A stretch of DNA of 64,000 bases, from assembly GCA_037443785.1 (NCBI GenBank), contig JBBINR010000003.1:62001-126000 (forward strand), in the 5' to 3' direction. The stretch is from JAQUOA01 sp037443785 (GTDB lineage Bacteria > Bacteroidota > Ignavibacteria > UBA10030 > UBA8401). Every line of letters starts with the position of its first letter. Position 1 is the stretch's first letter. Made by a program: the position numbers and the translations under genes. Of this stretch, positions 7,702 to 17,334 are shown piece after piece. The notes under the pieces were generated by a model. It searched no databases and was not told the DNA's origin. It saw nothing but the letters and a program-made list of their open reading frames with translations.

Positions 7702-9050
7702 TGATTTTTCTCCATGGCCTCTGTGAGTAACGGAATTATTTTCCCGATATCAGATTGATATAGCGAAATTTTATCACCGTATTTTTCTCGGATGACGCTC
7801 GCAATAGATTCTGGCGGAAGTAATTTTTCAATTGTCATCCACGCCGCAACAGCACTTACCGCTGCTCGCTGCGGCGTGCAGATTGCCCGCATTGGAATCC
7901 GGAGAATGCGGCCGGCGGCTGAAAATTCCGAAAGTGTTTCTTCAGCAATGATTATTGACGACAGGGTGCAGCGTGCAAGTGTTCCATTTGAGGAAACTTC
8001 TTTTAATCCATCCGCTGAAGAAATAATAACGATATCGGGAATTTCGATGCCGGTGTAAAAAATATCAGTATCGCTGATACATACTTCTGAAAGTGAAAAA
8101 CCAGAACCTTGTGTTACCGGATTGTCGTTTTTCTGCGTGGCATGGAGCCCGCAGGTGATTGCCGCACGCATCAACAAATACGAGGCTAATTGAACTTTTT
8201 CTCCTGCCGTTCCGGCAAGTACCCATTGTTGTTTTCCGCGAAGCGACGAAGTAAATTGCCGTTTGATGGTATCATCCTGCGACGGTTTTTGATTCCCAAG
8301 GATTTTGGATTTATACACCTCAGAAAATTCAATTCGTTTAAATCCATCTTTCAGCACATCAATGTTTTGATTTCGTTCATCAACCATTTGCTGCAGTGTT
8401 TTTCCATTGATGGCGTTTTTACCAACGGCAAACTCTGTACAGAGCTCCATGATTTCCACCAAAGCAAACCCGGGATGATTGATTGCTGCCGCAATGATCG
8501 ATGAGAGATGTTTATCCGTTGAAGAAACTCTCGAAACATATTCTGCGCCGCAACTTTTTACAATGGAACAAATATCCATCGGTGGAACGATATTCCCCCC
8601 GGGGGTCGTTGGCGTGATAAATTCAAGGGGAGAAAAACCGGAATTTTGCCCGCCGGTCATGCCATAGAGCATATTGTTGGCAACAAGAACAGTGACGTCA
8701 GCATTCATCAACGCCGCATTGACAATATGAAGCAATCCGATTGTTGCACCTCCGTCACCGATTACGACAACCGATTTTAATTTTGAATCGTACAAAATTC
8801 CGTCAGCAAGTTCGACGCCTGTTGCAAATGCGGTCGATCGTCCGTGCGTCGTGTGAAATGTATGCGGAGTTGAAAAAAGGGAGTCGAGCACGCCGATACA
8901 TCCGATATCGCTGACAATACAAATTTTTGAAGGATCCAGTTTTAACTGTGCAAACGCTTCCTCCAAATGGTTGACATAATGATGATGTCCGCATCCTTTG
9001 CAGAATGGGAATGCTGCCGATTCTTTCAAGTAGGGTGTTGACGTATTCAT
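7698..9050 (-). CDS. korB: 2-oxoacid:ferredoxin oxidoreductase, beta subunit with fused gamma domain
   Basis: 450 residues. Residues 10-260 are the TPP-binding beta subunit: FCKGCGHHH at the start (C17, C20), and the TPP/Mg motif GDGG at 98-101 through NN at 125-126. Residues about 275-440 resemble the gamma (catalytic domain III) subunit, with NPVTQGSGFSLSEV and IPDIVIISS. The gamma glycine loop reads GTAGEK where GxGGQG is usual. With the alpha subunit it would oxidatively decarboxylate 2-oxoglutarate or another 2-oxoacid to the CoA ester, reducing ferredoxin. Gamma is more often fused to alpha, so the order beta-gamma is uncommon. It overlaps alpha by four bases. Confidence 0.86.
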   Translation of the reverse strand: MNTSTPYLKESAAFPFCKGCGHHHYVNHLEEAFAQLKLDPSKICIVSDIGCIGVLDSLFSTPHTFHTTHGRSTAFATGVELADGILYDSKLKSVVVIGDGGATIGLLHIVNAALMNADVTVLVANNMLYGMTGGQNSGFSPLEFITPTTPGGNIVPPMDICSIVKSCGAEYVSRVSSTDKHLSSIIAAAINHPGFALVEIMELCTEFAVGKNAINGKTLQQMVDERNQNIDVLKDGFKRIEFSEVYKSKILGNQKPSQDDTIKRQFTSSLRGKQQWVLAGTAGEKVQLASYLLMRAAITCGLHATQKNDNPVTQGSGFSLSEVCISDTDIFYTGIEIPDIVIISSADGLKEVSSNGTLARCTLSSIIIAEETLSEFSAAGRILRIPMRAICTPQRAAVSAVAAWMTIEKLLPPESIASVIREKYGDKISLYQSDIGKIIPLLTEAMEKNQ

Positions 9051-10186
9051 GGCAGTGACTCCAGGATGTCTTTCGGTGTAATCATTTTACCGAAAGAATT
9101 GATGCCGCGAATTTCTTTGCCGTCAAACAGATGCCGAATCATCGATCGATATTGCCCGGAAAAATTTTCTTCCGCGAGAAGAACGGTTTGAACCCCCTCA
9201 GCCAGTTTTCGTAATTGCATTTCTGGGATTGGAAAGAGTGAAATCACATTGACAAAACGAATGCGCTTTCCATTCTTCCGCGCCTCGGCAACTGCTTCGA
9301 GCGCCGTCCGGGCAGTAATTCCAAAACTGATAAGCAGCATTGTTGCATTCGGATCGTCGTCAATTTTTACCATTGCCATATCGTTTGCACGTGCTTCAAT
9401 CTTTTGCTGAAGATGACGAAGCACATCAATTGTTTCGGGGGAATTTTTTTGCAATGATCCTTTTTTATCATGAGCCGATCCGGTTAACGTCGTCTTATAT
9501 TTTCCTCCGACAGGAGAAAAAAGCGGAACATCGTTTGGCAATGAAAAATCGTACGAACGATAAGGAGCAGAGTTCAGAGAACCGTTCACGAACGCCGCTC
9601 GTTCTATTGATGGAAAACTTTTTAATGAATTGAAATCAATATCTTCCGCCGTCATGCCAATTTCTTTATCTGATAGGACAACAACCGGAGTTCGGAGTGT
9701 TTCAGCCCAAAACATTGCGGCAGTGGTAACTTCAAAACATTCTTGCGGCGTACTTGGCGCAAAAATTGGAATCGTGTATCCGCCGGAAGTACAGAATTCA
9801 GTGAACAAGAGATCACCTTGTGCACTTTGGGTTGCGCCTCCGGTGCTTGGTCCCAAACGTTGAACCATTGCAATGACGACGGGAAGTTCAGTCATCAATG
9901 CATACTGTACCGTTTCGATCATCAGTGACCAGCCCGGACCTGAAGTTGCCGTCATCGCTTTTACTCCGCGTGCCGATGCGCCGACGCAGTACGCCAGCGC
10001 TGAAATTTCATCCGGTGAACTGATCGCAACGCCGTTTCGTTTTGGCAGTTCTTCAATCATTGTTTTATAAATTCCCGATGCGGGCGTAATGGGGTATCCG
10101 GCAAAGAAACGGCATCCTGCATGAAGAGCTCCTTCGGCAATCATTTGATTGCCGGTTCGAATCTTATATTGCGGCTGAAGTGACAT
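9047..10186 (-). CDS. korA: 2-oxoacid:ferredoxin oxidoreductase, alpha subunit
   Basis: 379 residues. The pyrimidine-binding domain is clear: GNQMIAEGALHAGCRFFAGYPITPAS at residues 12-37, the ATSGPGWSLM loop and the QRLGPSTGGAT motif, then domain II with a final LLAEENFSGQY segment. There is no N-terminal gamma domain; that part is fused to the beta protein downstream. No ferredoxin-like delta subunit is encoded nearby. Substrate specificity (2-oxoglutarate, pyruvate or branched-chain acids) cannot be read with confidence; the two-gene layout is most like Kor. First gene of its operon; the 153-base spacer before it shows no further feature I can name. Confidence 0.88.
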   Translation of the reverse strand: MSLQPQYKIRTGNQMIAEGALHAGCRFFAGYPITPASGIYKTMIEELPKRNGVAISSPDEISALAYCVGASARGVKAMTATSGPGWSLMIETVQYALMTELPVVIAMVQRLGPSTGGATQSAQGDLLFTEFCTSGGYTIPIFAPSTPQECFEVTTAAMFWAETLRTPVVVLSDKEIGMTAEDIDFNSLKSFPSIERAAFVNGSLNSAPYRSYDFSLPNDVPLFSPVGGKYKTTLTGSAHDKKGSLQKNSPETIDVLRHLQQKIEARANDMAMVKIDDDPNATMLLISFGITARTALEAVAEARKNGKRIRFVNVISLFPIPEMQLRKLAEGVQTVLLAEENFSGQYRSMIRHLFDGKEIRGINSFGKMITPKDILESLP

Positions 10187-10339
10187 AATTTTTTATTTCG
10201 AAGATGTAGATTTTTTCCTCTTATGCCTCAAAAATCGTGCTACATGAGAATAAAGAAAATGCGGAGATTTTAGCAGATCAGTTATTGAAGATAAGAAATG
10301 AAAAAGAGAGTTTGCGAGTTCGGGAAGAAAACAGATAAG

Positions 10340-11560
10340 TTAGTATTCTTTTCTGTTTGCATACACGTTCATCAATAATCCGGCAATCATCATATATGAG
10401 ATGAGCGATGAACCGCCGTAGCTTAAAAAGGGAAGCGGAATTCCGATGACAGGCATTAATCCGACAGACATGCCGATGTTGACGAAGATGTGAAATGCGA
10501 GGAGGGAAGAGAAACCGATTGCGATCAGGCTTCCGAATTTATTCTTTGTGATCGATGCAAGCCGAATTCCATGGAACAAAATTATAGCAAACAATCCGAG
10601 CACAACAACGCCGCCGAAAAATCCGAATTCTTCGCCGGGGACGCAAAAAATAAAATCAGTCCATTGTTTCGGAATAAAATTTAACTGTGTCTGCGTCCCT
10701 TTTAAAAATCCTTTCCCGAATAATCCGCCGGAACCGATTGCGACTTTTGCCTGAATTACATTGTATCCGGCACCGAGCGGATCATTGTTTGGATCAAGAA
10801 ATGTCGCAATACGTTTTTGTTGATACGCGGGAAGTTTATTGTAAATCATCTGTACTAAAAACCCAATAACCACGTTTGTGCCGAACACGAGCGATGCAAT
10901 GAATTGGTTCTCACGGCGCAGCATCCACAATCCTACACCGAGCAAGATGAGGGCAATGAGAAAAGGAGTTGTACCGATAATGGATGCCGTGGCAATGATT
11001 GCCGGAGCGATGATGATAATGACAAGAAATTTTGACGCTCCGGCCCAATACAGCACAGGAATGAACATTGCAAGGAATGTCAGTGCCGTACCAAAATCAG
11101 GTTGAAGCATAATCAGAATAATTGGAAGTGCAACAATCAGGCTTGCTTTGATAAGATCGTTTAAGTCGGTTGCTTTCACATCACTTTTACTGAGGAATGA
11201 TGCAACAGCCAGCATCGTTGTAATCTTGACAAACTCAGATGGTTGAATCCCGAGTCCTGCAATGCCCAGCCAACTTTGCGATCCGTATACGCGTCTGCCC
11301 ATAACAAGAACAAGGATTAATAAACCGAGGGAGGCAAAAAAGATTGGAAGCGCTGACCGTTGCAGCCATCGCAACGGAAGCAGCATCATCGATAACATCG
11401 CAAATAAACCAAGAACCGCCCACTGCAATTGACGAAAGAAGTCGCGTCCTTCGTACGCATCGAACGTTGCACTGTAGATCGAAAGAAGTCCAACACACAT
11501 CAGTCCGAGGACGGCGAAGAAAATTGTTCGATCAAAATATTCTTTAAAAAAGGAATTCAT
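10340..11560 (-). CDS. rodA: Rod-shape peptidoglycan glycosyltransferase RodA
   Basis: 406 residues, about ten membrane helices, SEDS family. Recognisable segments are GSQSWLGIAGLGIQPSEFVK (residues about 113-132), LQPDFGTALTF, the extracellular loop with FLDPNNDPLGAGYNVIQAKV, and the C-terminal GIPLPFLSYGGSSL. SEDS proteins polymerise lipid II with a partner transpeptidase; the partner gene mrdA lies directly upstream (31 bases). This distinguishes it from FtsW, which pairs with FtsI in the division cluster. It is last in the mreD-mrdA-rodA unit. Confidence 0.95.
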   Translation of the reverse strand: MNSFFKEYFDRTIFFAVLGLMCVGLLSIYSATFDAYEGRDFFRQLQWAVLGLFAMLSMMLLPLRWLQRSALPIFFASLGLLILVLVMGRRVYGSQSWLGIAGLGIQPSEFVKITTMLAVASFLSKSDVKATDLNDLIKASLIVALPIILIMLQPDFGTALTFLAMFIPVLYWAGASKFLVIIIIAPAIIATASIIGTTPFLIALILLGVGLWMLRRENQFIASLVFGTNVVIGFLVQMIYNKLPAYQQKRIATFLDPNNDPLGAGYNVIQAKVAIGSGGLFGKGFLKGTQTQLNFIPKQWTDFIFCVPGEEFGFFGGVVVLGLFAIILFHGIRLASITKNKFGSLIAIGFSSLLAFHIFVNIGMSVGLMPVIGIPLPFLSYGGSSLISYMMIAGLLMNVYANRKEY

Positions 11561-11590
11561 TATTTGTTTGAATGAAGTGCTTTACATTTT

Positions 11591-13399
11591 TCAGTTTACA
11601 GCTATCGGACGAACTTCACCCGATAGTTTTATTCTGTTATACCGGATAATTTCTCCGTATAAATATTTCTCCATGCACAATCCGGCAATTGGTGCTGCAA
11701 ATGCTCCACCGTACCCCGCATTTTCTACTAGAACGCAAATTGCAATTTTCGGATCTTCGTACGGAGCAAATCCCATAAACCATGCATGCGATTTGCCGTG
11801 TGGATTTTGAGCTGTTCCTGTTTTTCCTGCAACCTGAATTCCGGGAATGCGTGCTGCCGTTCCTGTTCCGTGCGGTTCCATGACCGCACGCCTCATGCCC
11901 TCCCGCACAAGGTCCCACGTATGATCAGACAGCTTAATTGTGTGCTCATCACTTTTCACATCGATTTTATTTTTTGAATACTTCGTGTAAATCGAATTTA
12001 CAATGTGAGGCTGAAAGGCATGTCCTTTGTTCGCAAGAATTGCTGCATAATTTGCCATTTGTACCGGCGATACGCCGACTTCTCCCTGGCCGATTCCGAG
12101 ACTGATCAAATATCCCTGCGTCCATTTTCCTTTTCCGTGAACTCGGTCATAATAATCACGGTCGGGAAGCAGGCCGGTATCTTCTTCTTTGATATCAATT
12201 TTCGTTAGTCGTCCGAATCCAAGCTCTCTTCCCATTTCTGCCCAATTATCCAGACCAACTTTCAGCATTAACTGATAGAAAAAAACGTTGCACGATTTGT
12301 GGATTGCATCCACAACATTGACGGTCCCATGAACATGTTCACAGTCGAAAGTTTTATTTCCGTACCGGAAATATCCAGGACAGGTTACTTTCCAATTTTC
12401 ATCGATGATTCCTTTTTCCAGCGCTTCCAGCGCGAGAAGCATTTTAAAAGTGGAACCCGGGGGATATCGTGTTAATGTTGCGCGATTGAAGAGCGGTTTA
12501 TCAGGATCGTTGTTGAGAGCATGCCATTCGTCGGGAGGAGTAACACCGCTGAACGTCGCAAGGTCATAATCGGGTTTGCTCACTAATGCAATTACTCCGC
12601 CGTTTCGTGGATCGATAGCAACGACAGCACCGCGCTTGTCGGCAAGCAGTGATTCTGCCATTGCCTGCACATCGCCATCGATTGCGAGATGAAGATCGAG
12701 TCCCGCTTCGGGAGGGATATCATGTTTACCGTTGTCGAACGTCCCGATGATTTGCCCTTTCGCATTCTGCGAAATAAATTCCCATCCCTTTTCACCGCGG
12801 AGATATTCTTCATACTTCGCTTCCAATCCTGCATTGCCGATGAGATCGCCGGGTTGATAATAATTTTTATTTTTTTCAAGCTGTGCGTCACTGATTTCTT
12901 TTGCGTATCCAAACATATGGCTTCCGCGTGCGGCTGAAGCGTAATGTCTTTTTGATTCCATCTGGATTTCTACACCGCGAAGCTTGTCCTTGTATTCTTC
13001 AATGAGCGAAAGTTCTGCAAAAGAAATATCGCGCTTGATACGAGCAGGAACGAACGAATTGTACTTCTTCGCCTGTTTGATCCGCGCTATGATCTCTTCA
13101 CTGGCCATGCCGAGAATCTTGGAAAGGAATTTGATTTTTGTCGTATCAAAATCAATCGGTGTCAGCATCACCGTATAGGCCGGCTGATTTTCGACGAGCA
13201 ATTTTCCTTTTCGATCGTAAATATACCCGCGGATCGGAATCTTTGAAACGTTGCGGATCGAATTCGCTTCTGCTTCTTTCCCGTACAAATCGCCGTAGAT
13301 ATACTGCAATTGGAACAGCCGTCCGAACAGGATGAGAAATCCTGCAGCAATAACGATCTTGATTACTACGCGTCGCTCCGATGAACCAAATTCATCCAT
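11591..13399 (-). CDS. mrdA: Penicillin-binding protein 2 (elongation transpeptidase)
   Basis: 602 residues: one N-terminal membrane helix (about 11-28), a dimerisation/pedestal region, then the transpeptidase domain. The three catalytic boxes are seen: S316-TF-K319 in YPPGSTFK, S369-C-N371 in IHKSCN, and K526-TG in AGKTGTA. It cross-links peptidoglycan during side-wall growth with RodA. The N-terminal IRGYIYDRKGKLLVENQP is typical of PBP2. It lies 9 bases after mreD and 31 before rodA. Length matches the family. Confidence 0.96.
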   Translation of the reverse strand: MDEFGSSERRVVIKIVIAAGFLILFGRLFQLQYIYGDLYGKEAEANSIRNVSKIPIRGYIYDRKGKLLVENQPAYTVMLTPIDFDTTKIKFLSKILGMASEEIIARIKQAKKYNSFVPARIKRDISFAELSLIEEYKDKLRGVEIQMESKRHYASAARGSHMFGYAKEISDAQLEKNKNYYQPGDLIGNAGLEAKYEEYLRGEKGWEFISQNAKGQIIGTFDNGKHDIPPEAGLDLHLAIDGDVQAMAESLLADKRGAVVAIDPRNGGVIALVSKPDYDLATFSGVTPPDEWHALNNDPDKPLFNRATLTRYPPGSTFKMLLALEALEKGIIDENWKVTCPGYFRYGNKTFDCEHVHGTVNVVDAIHKSCNVFFYQLMLKVGLDNWAEMGRELGFGRLTKIDIKEEDTGLLPDRDYYDRVHGKGKWTQGYLISLGIGQGEVGVSPVQMANYAAILANKGHAFQPHIVNSIYTKYSKNKIDVKSDEHTIKLSDHTWDLVREGMRRAVMEPHGTGTAARIPGIQVAGKTGTAQNPHGKSHAWFMGFAPYEDPKIAICVLVENAGYGGAFAAPIAGLCMEKYLYGEIIRYNRIKLSGEVRPIAVN

Positions 13400-13408
13400 A
13401 AAAAGATT

Positions 13409-13897
13409 TTATCGTAATTGATGTTTTCGTGACGCAATAAACATCGGGATCATGGCAATAATTGTCGTATACATTGTTGACAGCAGGCCCAACTCTCCAA
13501 GCGCGGATAAAAGTCCGATTCCGCTTCCCTGTGTGAAGATAGCGAAGTAAATAACATTGTGTACCAGCGATACAATTGCGACAATCACGATAAATTGATA
13601 ATTGCCAAGTGTGATATCGATTTTATTTTCGTGATAAAAATATCCTGCAAGAAATCCGGCGACAGTTTTTGTTAACGCTGATAATCCGAGAAACTGTCCA
13701 CTGACAAGATCCATCGTGATGCCGATGAAAAAGCCAAAAACGGTGGCCGGAATCTGTCCTTCGGTGACGGCAACATACACGATCCAAATTAACAGGATAT
13801 CCGGAATAATATTTCCTATTGAGGTAAACGTAACAACCGTTGTTTGCAGCGCCAGCAGTACAATGGAGATTAAAACTAATCGAAGATTTTTTTGCAT
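13409..13897 (-). CDS. mreD: Rod shape-determining protein MreD
   Basis: 162 residues with five hydrophobic segments and the MreD pattern: an early IPDILLIWIVYVAVTEG segment and the GFFIGITMDLVSG motif, followed by KTVAGFLAGYFY. MreD is the small inner-membrane part of the elongasome. It heads the minus-strand unit; mreB and mreC, usually just upstream, are not here, as the next gene is divergent. The 141-base spacer before it must hold promoters for both directions; I see no clear operator there. Confidence 0.9.
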   Translation of the reverse strand: MQKNLRLVLISIVLLALQTTVVTFTSIGNIIPDILLIWIVYVAVTEGQIPATVFGFFIGITMDLVSGQFLGLSALTKTVAGFLAGYFYHENKIDITLGNYQFIVIVAIVSLVHNVIYFAIFTQGSGIGLLSALGELGLLSTMYTTIIAMIPMFIASRKHQLR

Positions 13898-14038
13898 GAA
13901 AGAATTTTTGGTGCCAATAAATGATACGGATTCTGAAATAAAGTAGCGGAAAAACGGACAAGAATCAACGGAAAGGGAAAGATCACACGCAAAAAAAACA
14001 TCCTTGCATCTCTCCCGAAGTTTCCTAACTTTCTACGC

Positions 14039-15013
14039 ATGACAGATTTCTTTCGATACCTGATACCTCCTGCAGAAGCACTCTTTTATTCACGGAAAGA
14101 TCAATCCGACCCAAGAATGGGAGACTGCGTGCTTCGCGGTGAAAAAAAATTCACCACTGATGTTATGGCGGCCATCGTCGGTGTTCCAGCGGATGAAGGC
14201 GTAAAACGTAATGGCGGAAGAATTGGCGCAAAAGAAGGACCAAATGCCATTCGTGAAGAGTTCTACAAACGCACTCCATTTGTGATCGGAAAGGAAAATT
14301 CACCATCTGCGTTTCAGATCTTCGATTGCGGGAACATCAAAGCAGGAAAATCTCTCGAAGAAACTCACGATGCCCTCGCTGAAGTTGTTCACGCACTTAT
14401 TTCTGCGAACATTCTGCCGATCGTTCTCGGCGGCGGACATGACATTGCGTATCCCGATTTCTGCGGATTTTCAAAAAATAAAAAATCCGTTGGTGTCATC
14501 AATATTGATACCCATCTCGACTACCGCAAACCGATACCTAAACGAAACAGCGGCACATCATTTCGACAGATGCTTGATCAGCACCAAAGTCCGTTGAATG
14601 CGATGAACCTTGTGCATATTGGCGTGCAATCGTTTGCCAATGCCGAAGAGCATTACGATGAATTGGTTGAACGCGGAGCGACAATTTTCTCTTTGCGCGA
14701 TGTGCGTGAGGAGGGCATTACAAAAATTCTTGACCTTTCCTATGAACTGGCGGCGTCATCGAACGATTCACTCTATATAAGTTTTGATCTTGATGTGGTG
14801 CGAAGCGGTGACGCACCGGGTGTGAGTGCGCCGCTTCCTACCGGATTAACTGCAGAAGAATTTCTTACCGCCGCACTATTTGCAGGGAAACGCCGAAAAG
14901 TGAAACTGATTGATATCGTTGAAATGAACCCGAAATATGATGTGGATGGAAAAACTGCAAAACTTGCTGCCTTAGCAATGATGTATTTTCTTACCGGCAT
15001 CGCGAATCGATAA
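14039..15013 (+). CDS. Arginase/formimidoylglutamase-family ureohydrolase
   Basis: 324 residues. The binuclear Mn site is complete: H134 in GGGHD, D157-x-H159-x-D161 in IDTHLDYR, and D250-x-D252 in SFDLDVV, followed by GDAPGVSAPLPTG. DTHLD replaces the common DAHFD without loss of ligands. The fold hydrolyses guanidino or amidino groups (agmatinase, arginase, formimidoylglutamase). The N-terminal part and RNSGTSFRQML are most like formimidoylglutamase of histidine degradation, but no other hut gene is close, so the substrate stays open. It starts divergently from mreD, 141 bases away. A decayed copy of its C-terminus lies about 2.3 kb downstream. Confidence 0.88.
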   Translation: MTDFFRYLIPPAEALFYSRKDQSDPRMGDCVLRGEKKFTTDVMAAIVGVPADEGVKRNGGRIGAKEGPNAIREEFYKRTPFVIGKENSPSAFQIFDCGNIKAGKSLEETHDALAEVVHALISANILPIVLGGGHDIAYPDFCGFSKNKKSVGVINIDTHLDYRKPIPKRNSGTSFRQMLDQHQSPLNAMNLVHIGVQSFANAEEHYDELVERGATIFSLRDVREEGITKILDLSYELAASSNDSLYISFDLDVVRSGDAPGVSAPLPTGLTAEEFLTAALFAGKRRKVKLIDIVEMNPKYDVDGKTAKLAALAMMYFLTGIANR

Positions 15014-15077
15014 TTTTTTTGAATCGTTGTTTGGAGTACGTTCCGTTATCGCAAAAGCATTCAATCCTAAATACTCT

Positions 15078-17309
15078 ATGAATACGCAAACTCAACCGGT
15101 GAAACAAGGATCGCGATCGTGGATTGGTGATGTATGGGGAGGATTGGCAGCGATGCTGGTAGCACTCCCTTCGTCAATCGCATTTGGAGTGTTGACTTAT
15201 TCTGTATTGGGAACTGAATATTCAGGAGCCGGTGCAATGGCGGGAATGCTGGGTGCAGCGGCACTTGGACTGATTGCCCCATTGTTTGGACGAACGGGCG
15301 GACTTATTTCAGCACCGTGTGCACCATCGGCTGCAGTTCTTTCTGCGCTGATCGCAGGGCTGCTTGCAGGCAGGGGAGGTGCCGGACTTTCTCCCGCGAA
15401 TATTTTTTTTCTCCTTGCATTGACCGCTCTGCTCTCTTCAGGACTTCAGATTCTCTACGGAGTTATCGGCGGAGGACGATTAATTAAATTTATTCCGTAC
15501 CCGGTTGTCAGCGGATATCTCTCCGGTGTCGGCGTTCTTATTGCACTTGGTCAAATTCCGAAACTGTTCGGATTTGCAAAAGGAATTTCGCTCCATCAAG
15601 GATTGACGTCTCCCGTATTATGGAAATGGGAAGGACTTACCGTTGGTGTTGTTACAATTGCCTTTATGGGATTCGCGCCGCGCCTAACAAAGAAAATACC
15701 TGCCGCCATCGTGGGACTTCTTGGTGGAATAGGTTTTTATTTTGTTCTCGCTATTTTTTCACCAATGCTTCTCACCCTCAACGGCAATCCCCTCATCATC
15801 GGACCAATTCAAACTTCAGGCTCTTTCGTTGATGTTGCATCCGGCAGAATTACTTCATTGTTCTCGATTGACTTCACTTCACTTCAGATTATCATTATCC
15901 CCGCTCTCACTCTTTCGGTGTTACTTTCCATCGATACGTTGAAGACGTGCGTTGGTCTTGACGCTCTCACCCGCAGCCGTCATAATTCAGACCGCGAATT
16001 GATAGGGCAGGGAATTGGAAACTTAGCGTCGTTCATCGTCGGCGGAATGCCCGGTGCGGGAACAATGGGACCAACACTCGTGAACATTACAAGCGGCGGA
16101 CGCACACCTCGTTCCGGGTTTATTGAAGGAATCTTTGTTATTCTCGTCATTCTTCTTTTGAGCAAACTGATTGCATGGGTTCCCATTAGTGCCCTTGCCG
16201 GAATCTTACTTGTCATTGCATGGCGGATGTTTGACAAGAGCATGTTTCGTTTGCTGCGATATCCGGAAGCACGGTTGGATTTTGCCGTCATCGCCGGCGT
16301 AATTTTTGTCTCAATAACAGTTGACTTGATCGCCGCATCCGGCGTGGGCATTGCACTTGCGATTCTGTTGTTTATCCGCGATCAAATTCAAGGTTCGGTC
16401 ATCCGACGGAAATTATACTTGAATCAGATTTCTTCAAAAACTCACCGCCGCGAAGCAGAGCGAAAAATTCTCAACACGCAGGGAGACCAGGGAGTTTTCT
16501 GCGAACTGCAAGGGAATCTTTTCTTTGGTACTACGGATCAGCTCTTCTCTCAGTTAGGTTCCGATCTGCGTGCAAAACGATATATTCTCATGGATATGCG
16601 CCGGGTTCAATCGTTAGATTATACGGCAGCGCATCTTTTCGAACAGATGCACCGACAGCTAGCAGAGCACGGAGGACAGCTGATATTCAGCGGGATGCCT
16701 TCCGGGTTGTTTGATGAACGAGACTTTGAACATTATTTAACGCAGCTGGGTGTCGTCAAAAAAGAAGCCGGGGTGATGATCTCGGAAACTTTGGATGGTG
16801 CGCTTGAATGGATGGAAGAACAAATACTTGAAAACGCCGGCATCAATACGAAAGAAGATGAACGAATGCTCGACGTCAAAGATTTCGATCTCTTCCGCGA
16901 CTTCGACGAACAGACGATGAATGAGTTGAGGAACTGCTTGAGTGAACTGTCGCTTCCACAGGGAGCAAAAGTTTTTTCGCATGGAGATGCGGCGGATGAA
17001 ATTTTTCTGGTGCGGCGCGGCAGTGTGCGTATCATGCTTCCGCTTGAGCGCGGAAAACGTCATCACCTGGCGACGATTGGTGCGGGAGATTTCTTCGGCG
17101 AACTTGCGTTCCTTGACAAAGGAGTGCGCTCTGCCGATGTGGAAGCGAAGGTTCCCACCGATCTCTATGTTCTTTCACGCGCACGATTTAACGTACAATC
17201 CAGATCCAATCCCGAATTTGGCGTACAGGTCTTTGCCCGCCTTGCGCACGCTATTGCGCTTCGTCTCCGCCAAACCGATGCCGAACTGCGAGCGCTCGAA
17301 GAACGATAA
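15078..17309 (+). CDS. SulP-family anion transporter with STAS and cyclic-nucleotide-binding domains
   Basis: 743 residues from the ATG at 15078; a TTG 17 codons earlier is possible but less likely. The membrane part (about 15-434) shows the SulP signatures ALPSSIAFGV and the IVGGMPGAGTMGPTLVNI segment. A STAS domain follows (about 460-560, with VQSLDYTAAHLFEQM), then a cNMP-binding domain (about 624-737, with FSHGDAADEIFLVRRGSV and GDFFGELAFL). SulP proteins carry sulfate, bicarbonate or dicarboxylates into the cell. The added cNMP domain suggests direct gating by a cyclic nucleotide (inference). The start lacks a good ribosome site. The 3' end abuts a ureohydrolase relic. Confidence 0.9.
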   Translation: MNTQTQPVKQGSRSWIGDVWGGLAAMLVALPSSIAFGVLTYSVLGTEYSGAGAMAGMLGAAALGLIAPLFGRTGGLISAPCAPSAAVLSALIAGLLAGRGGAGLSPANIFFLLALTALLSSGLQILYGVIGGGRLIKFIPYPVVSGYLSGVGVLIALGQIPKLFGFAKGISLHQGLTSPVLWKWEGLTVGVVTIAFMGFAPRLTKKIPAAIVGLLGGIGFYFVLAIFSPMLLTLNGNPLIIGPIQTSGSFVDVASGRITSLFSIDFTSLQIIIIPALTLSVLLSIDTLKTCVGLDALTRSRHNSDRELIGQGIGNLASFIVGGMPGAGTMGPTLVNITSGGRTPRSGFIEGIFVILVILLLSKLIAWVPISALAGILLVIAWRMFDKSMFRLLRYPEARLDFAVIAGVIFVSITVDLIAASGVGIALAILLFIRDQIQGSVIRRKLYLNQISSKTHRREAERKILNTQGDQGVFCELQGNLFFGTTDQLFSQLGSDLRAKRYILMDMRRVQSLDYTAAHLFEQMHRQLAEHGGQLIFSGMPSGLFDERDFEHYLTQLGVVKKEAGVMISETLDGALEWMEEQILENAGINTKEDERMLDVKDFDLFRDFDEQTMNELRNCLSELSLPQGAKVFSHGDAADEIFLVRRGSVRIMLPLERGKRHHLATIGAGDFFGELAFLDKGVRSADVEAKVPTDLYVLSRARFNVQSRSNPEFGVQVFARLAHAIALRLRQTDAELRALEER

Positions 17310-17334
17310 AGAAACGTTCCACCTGACGAACACA

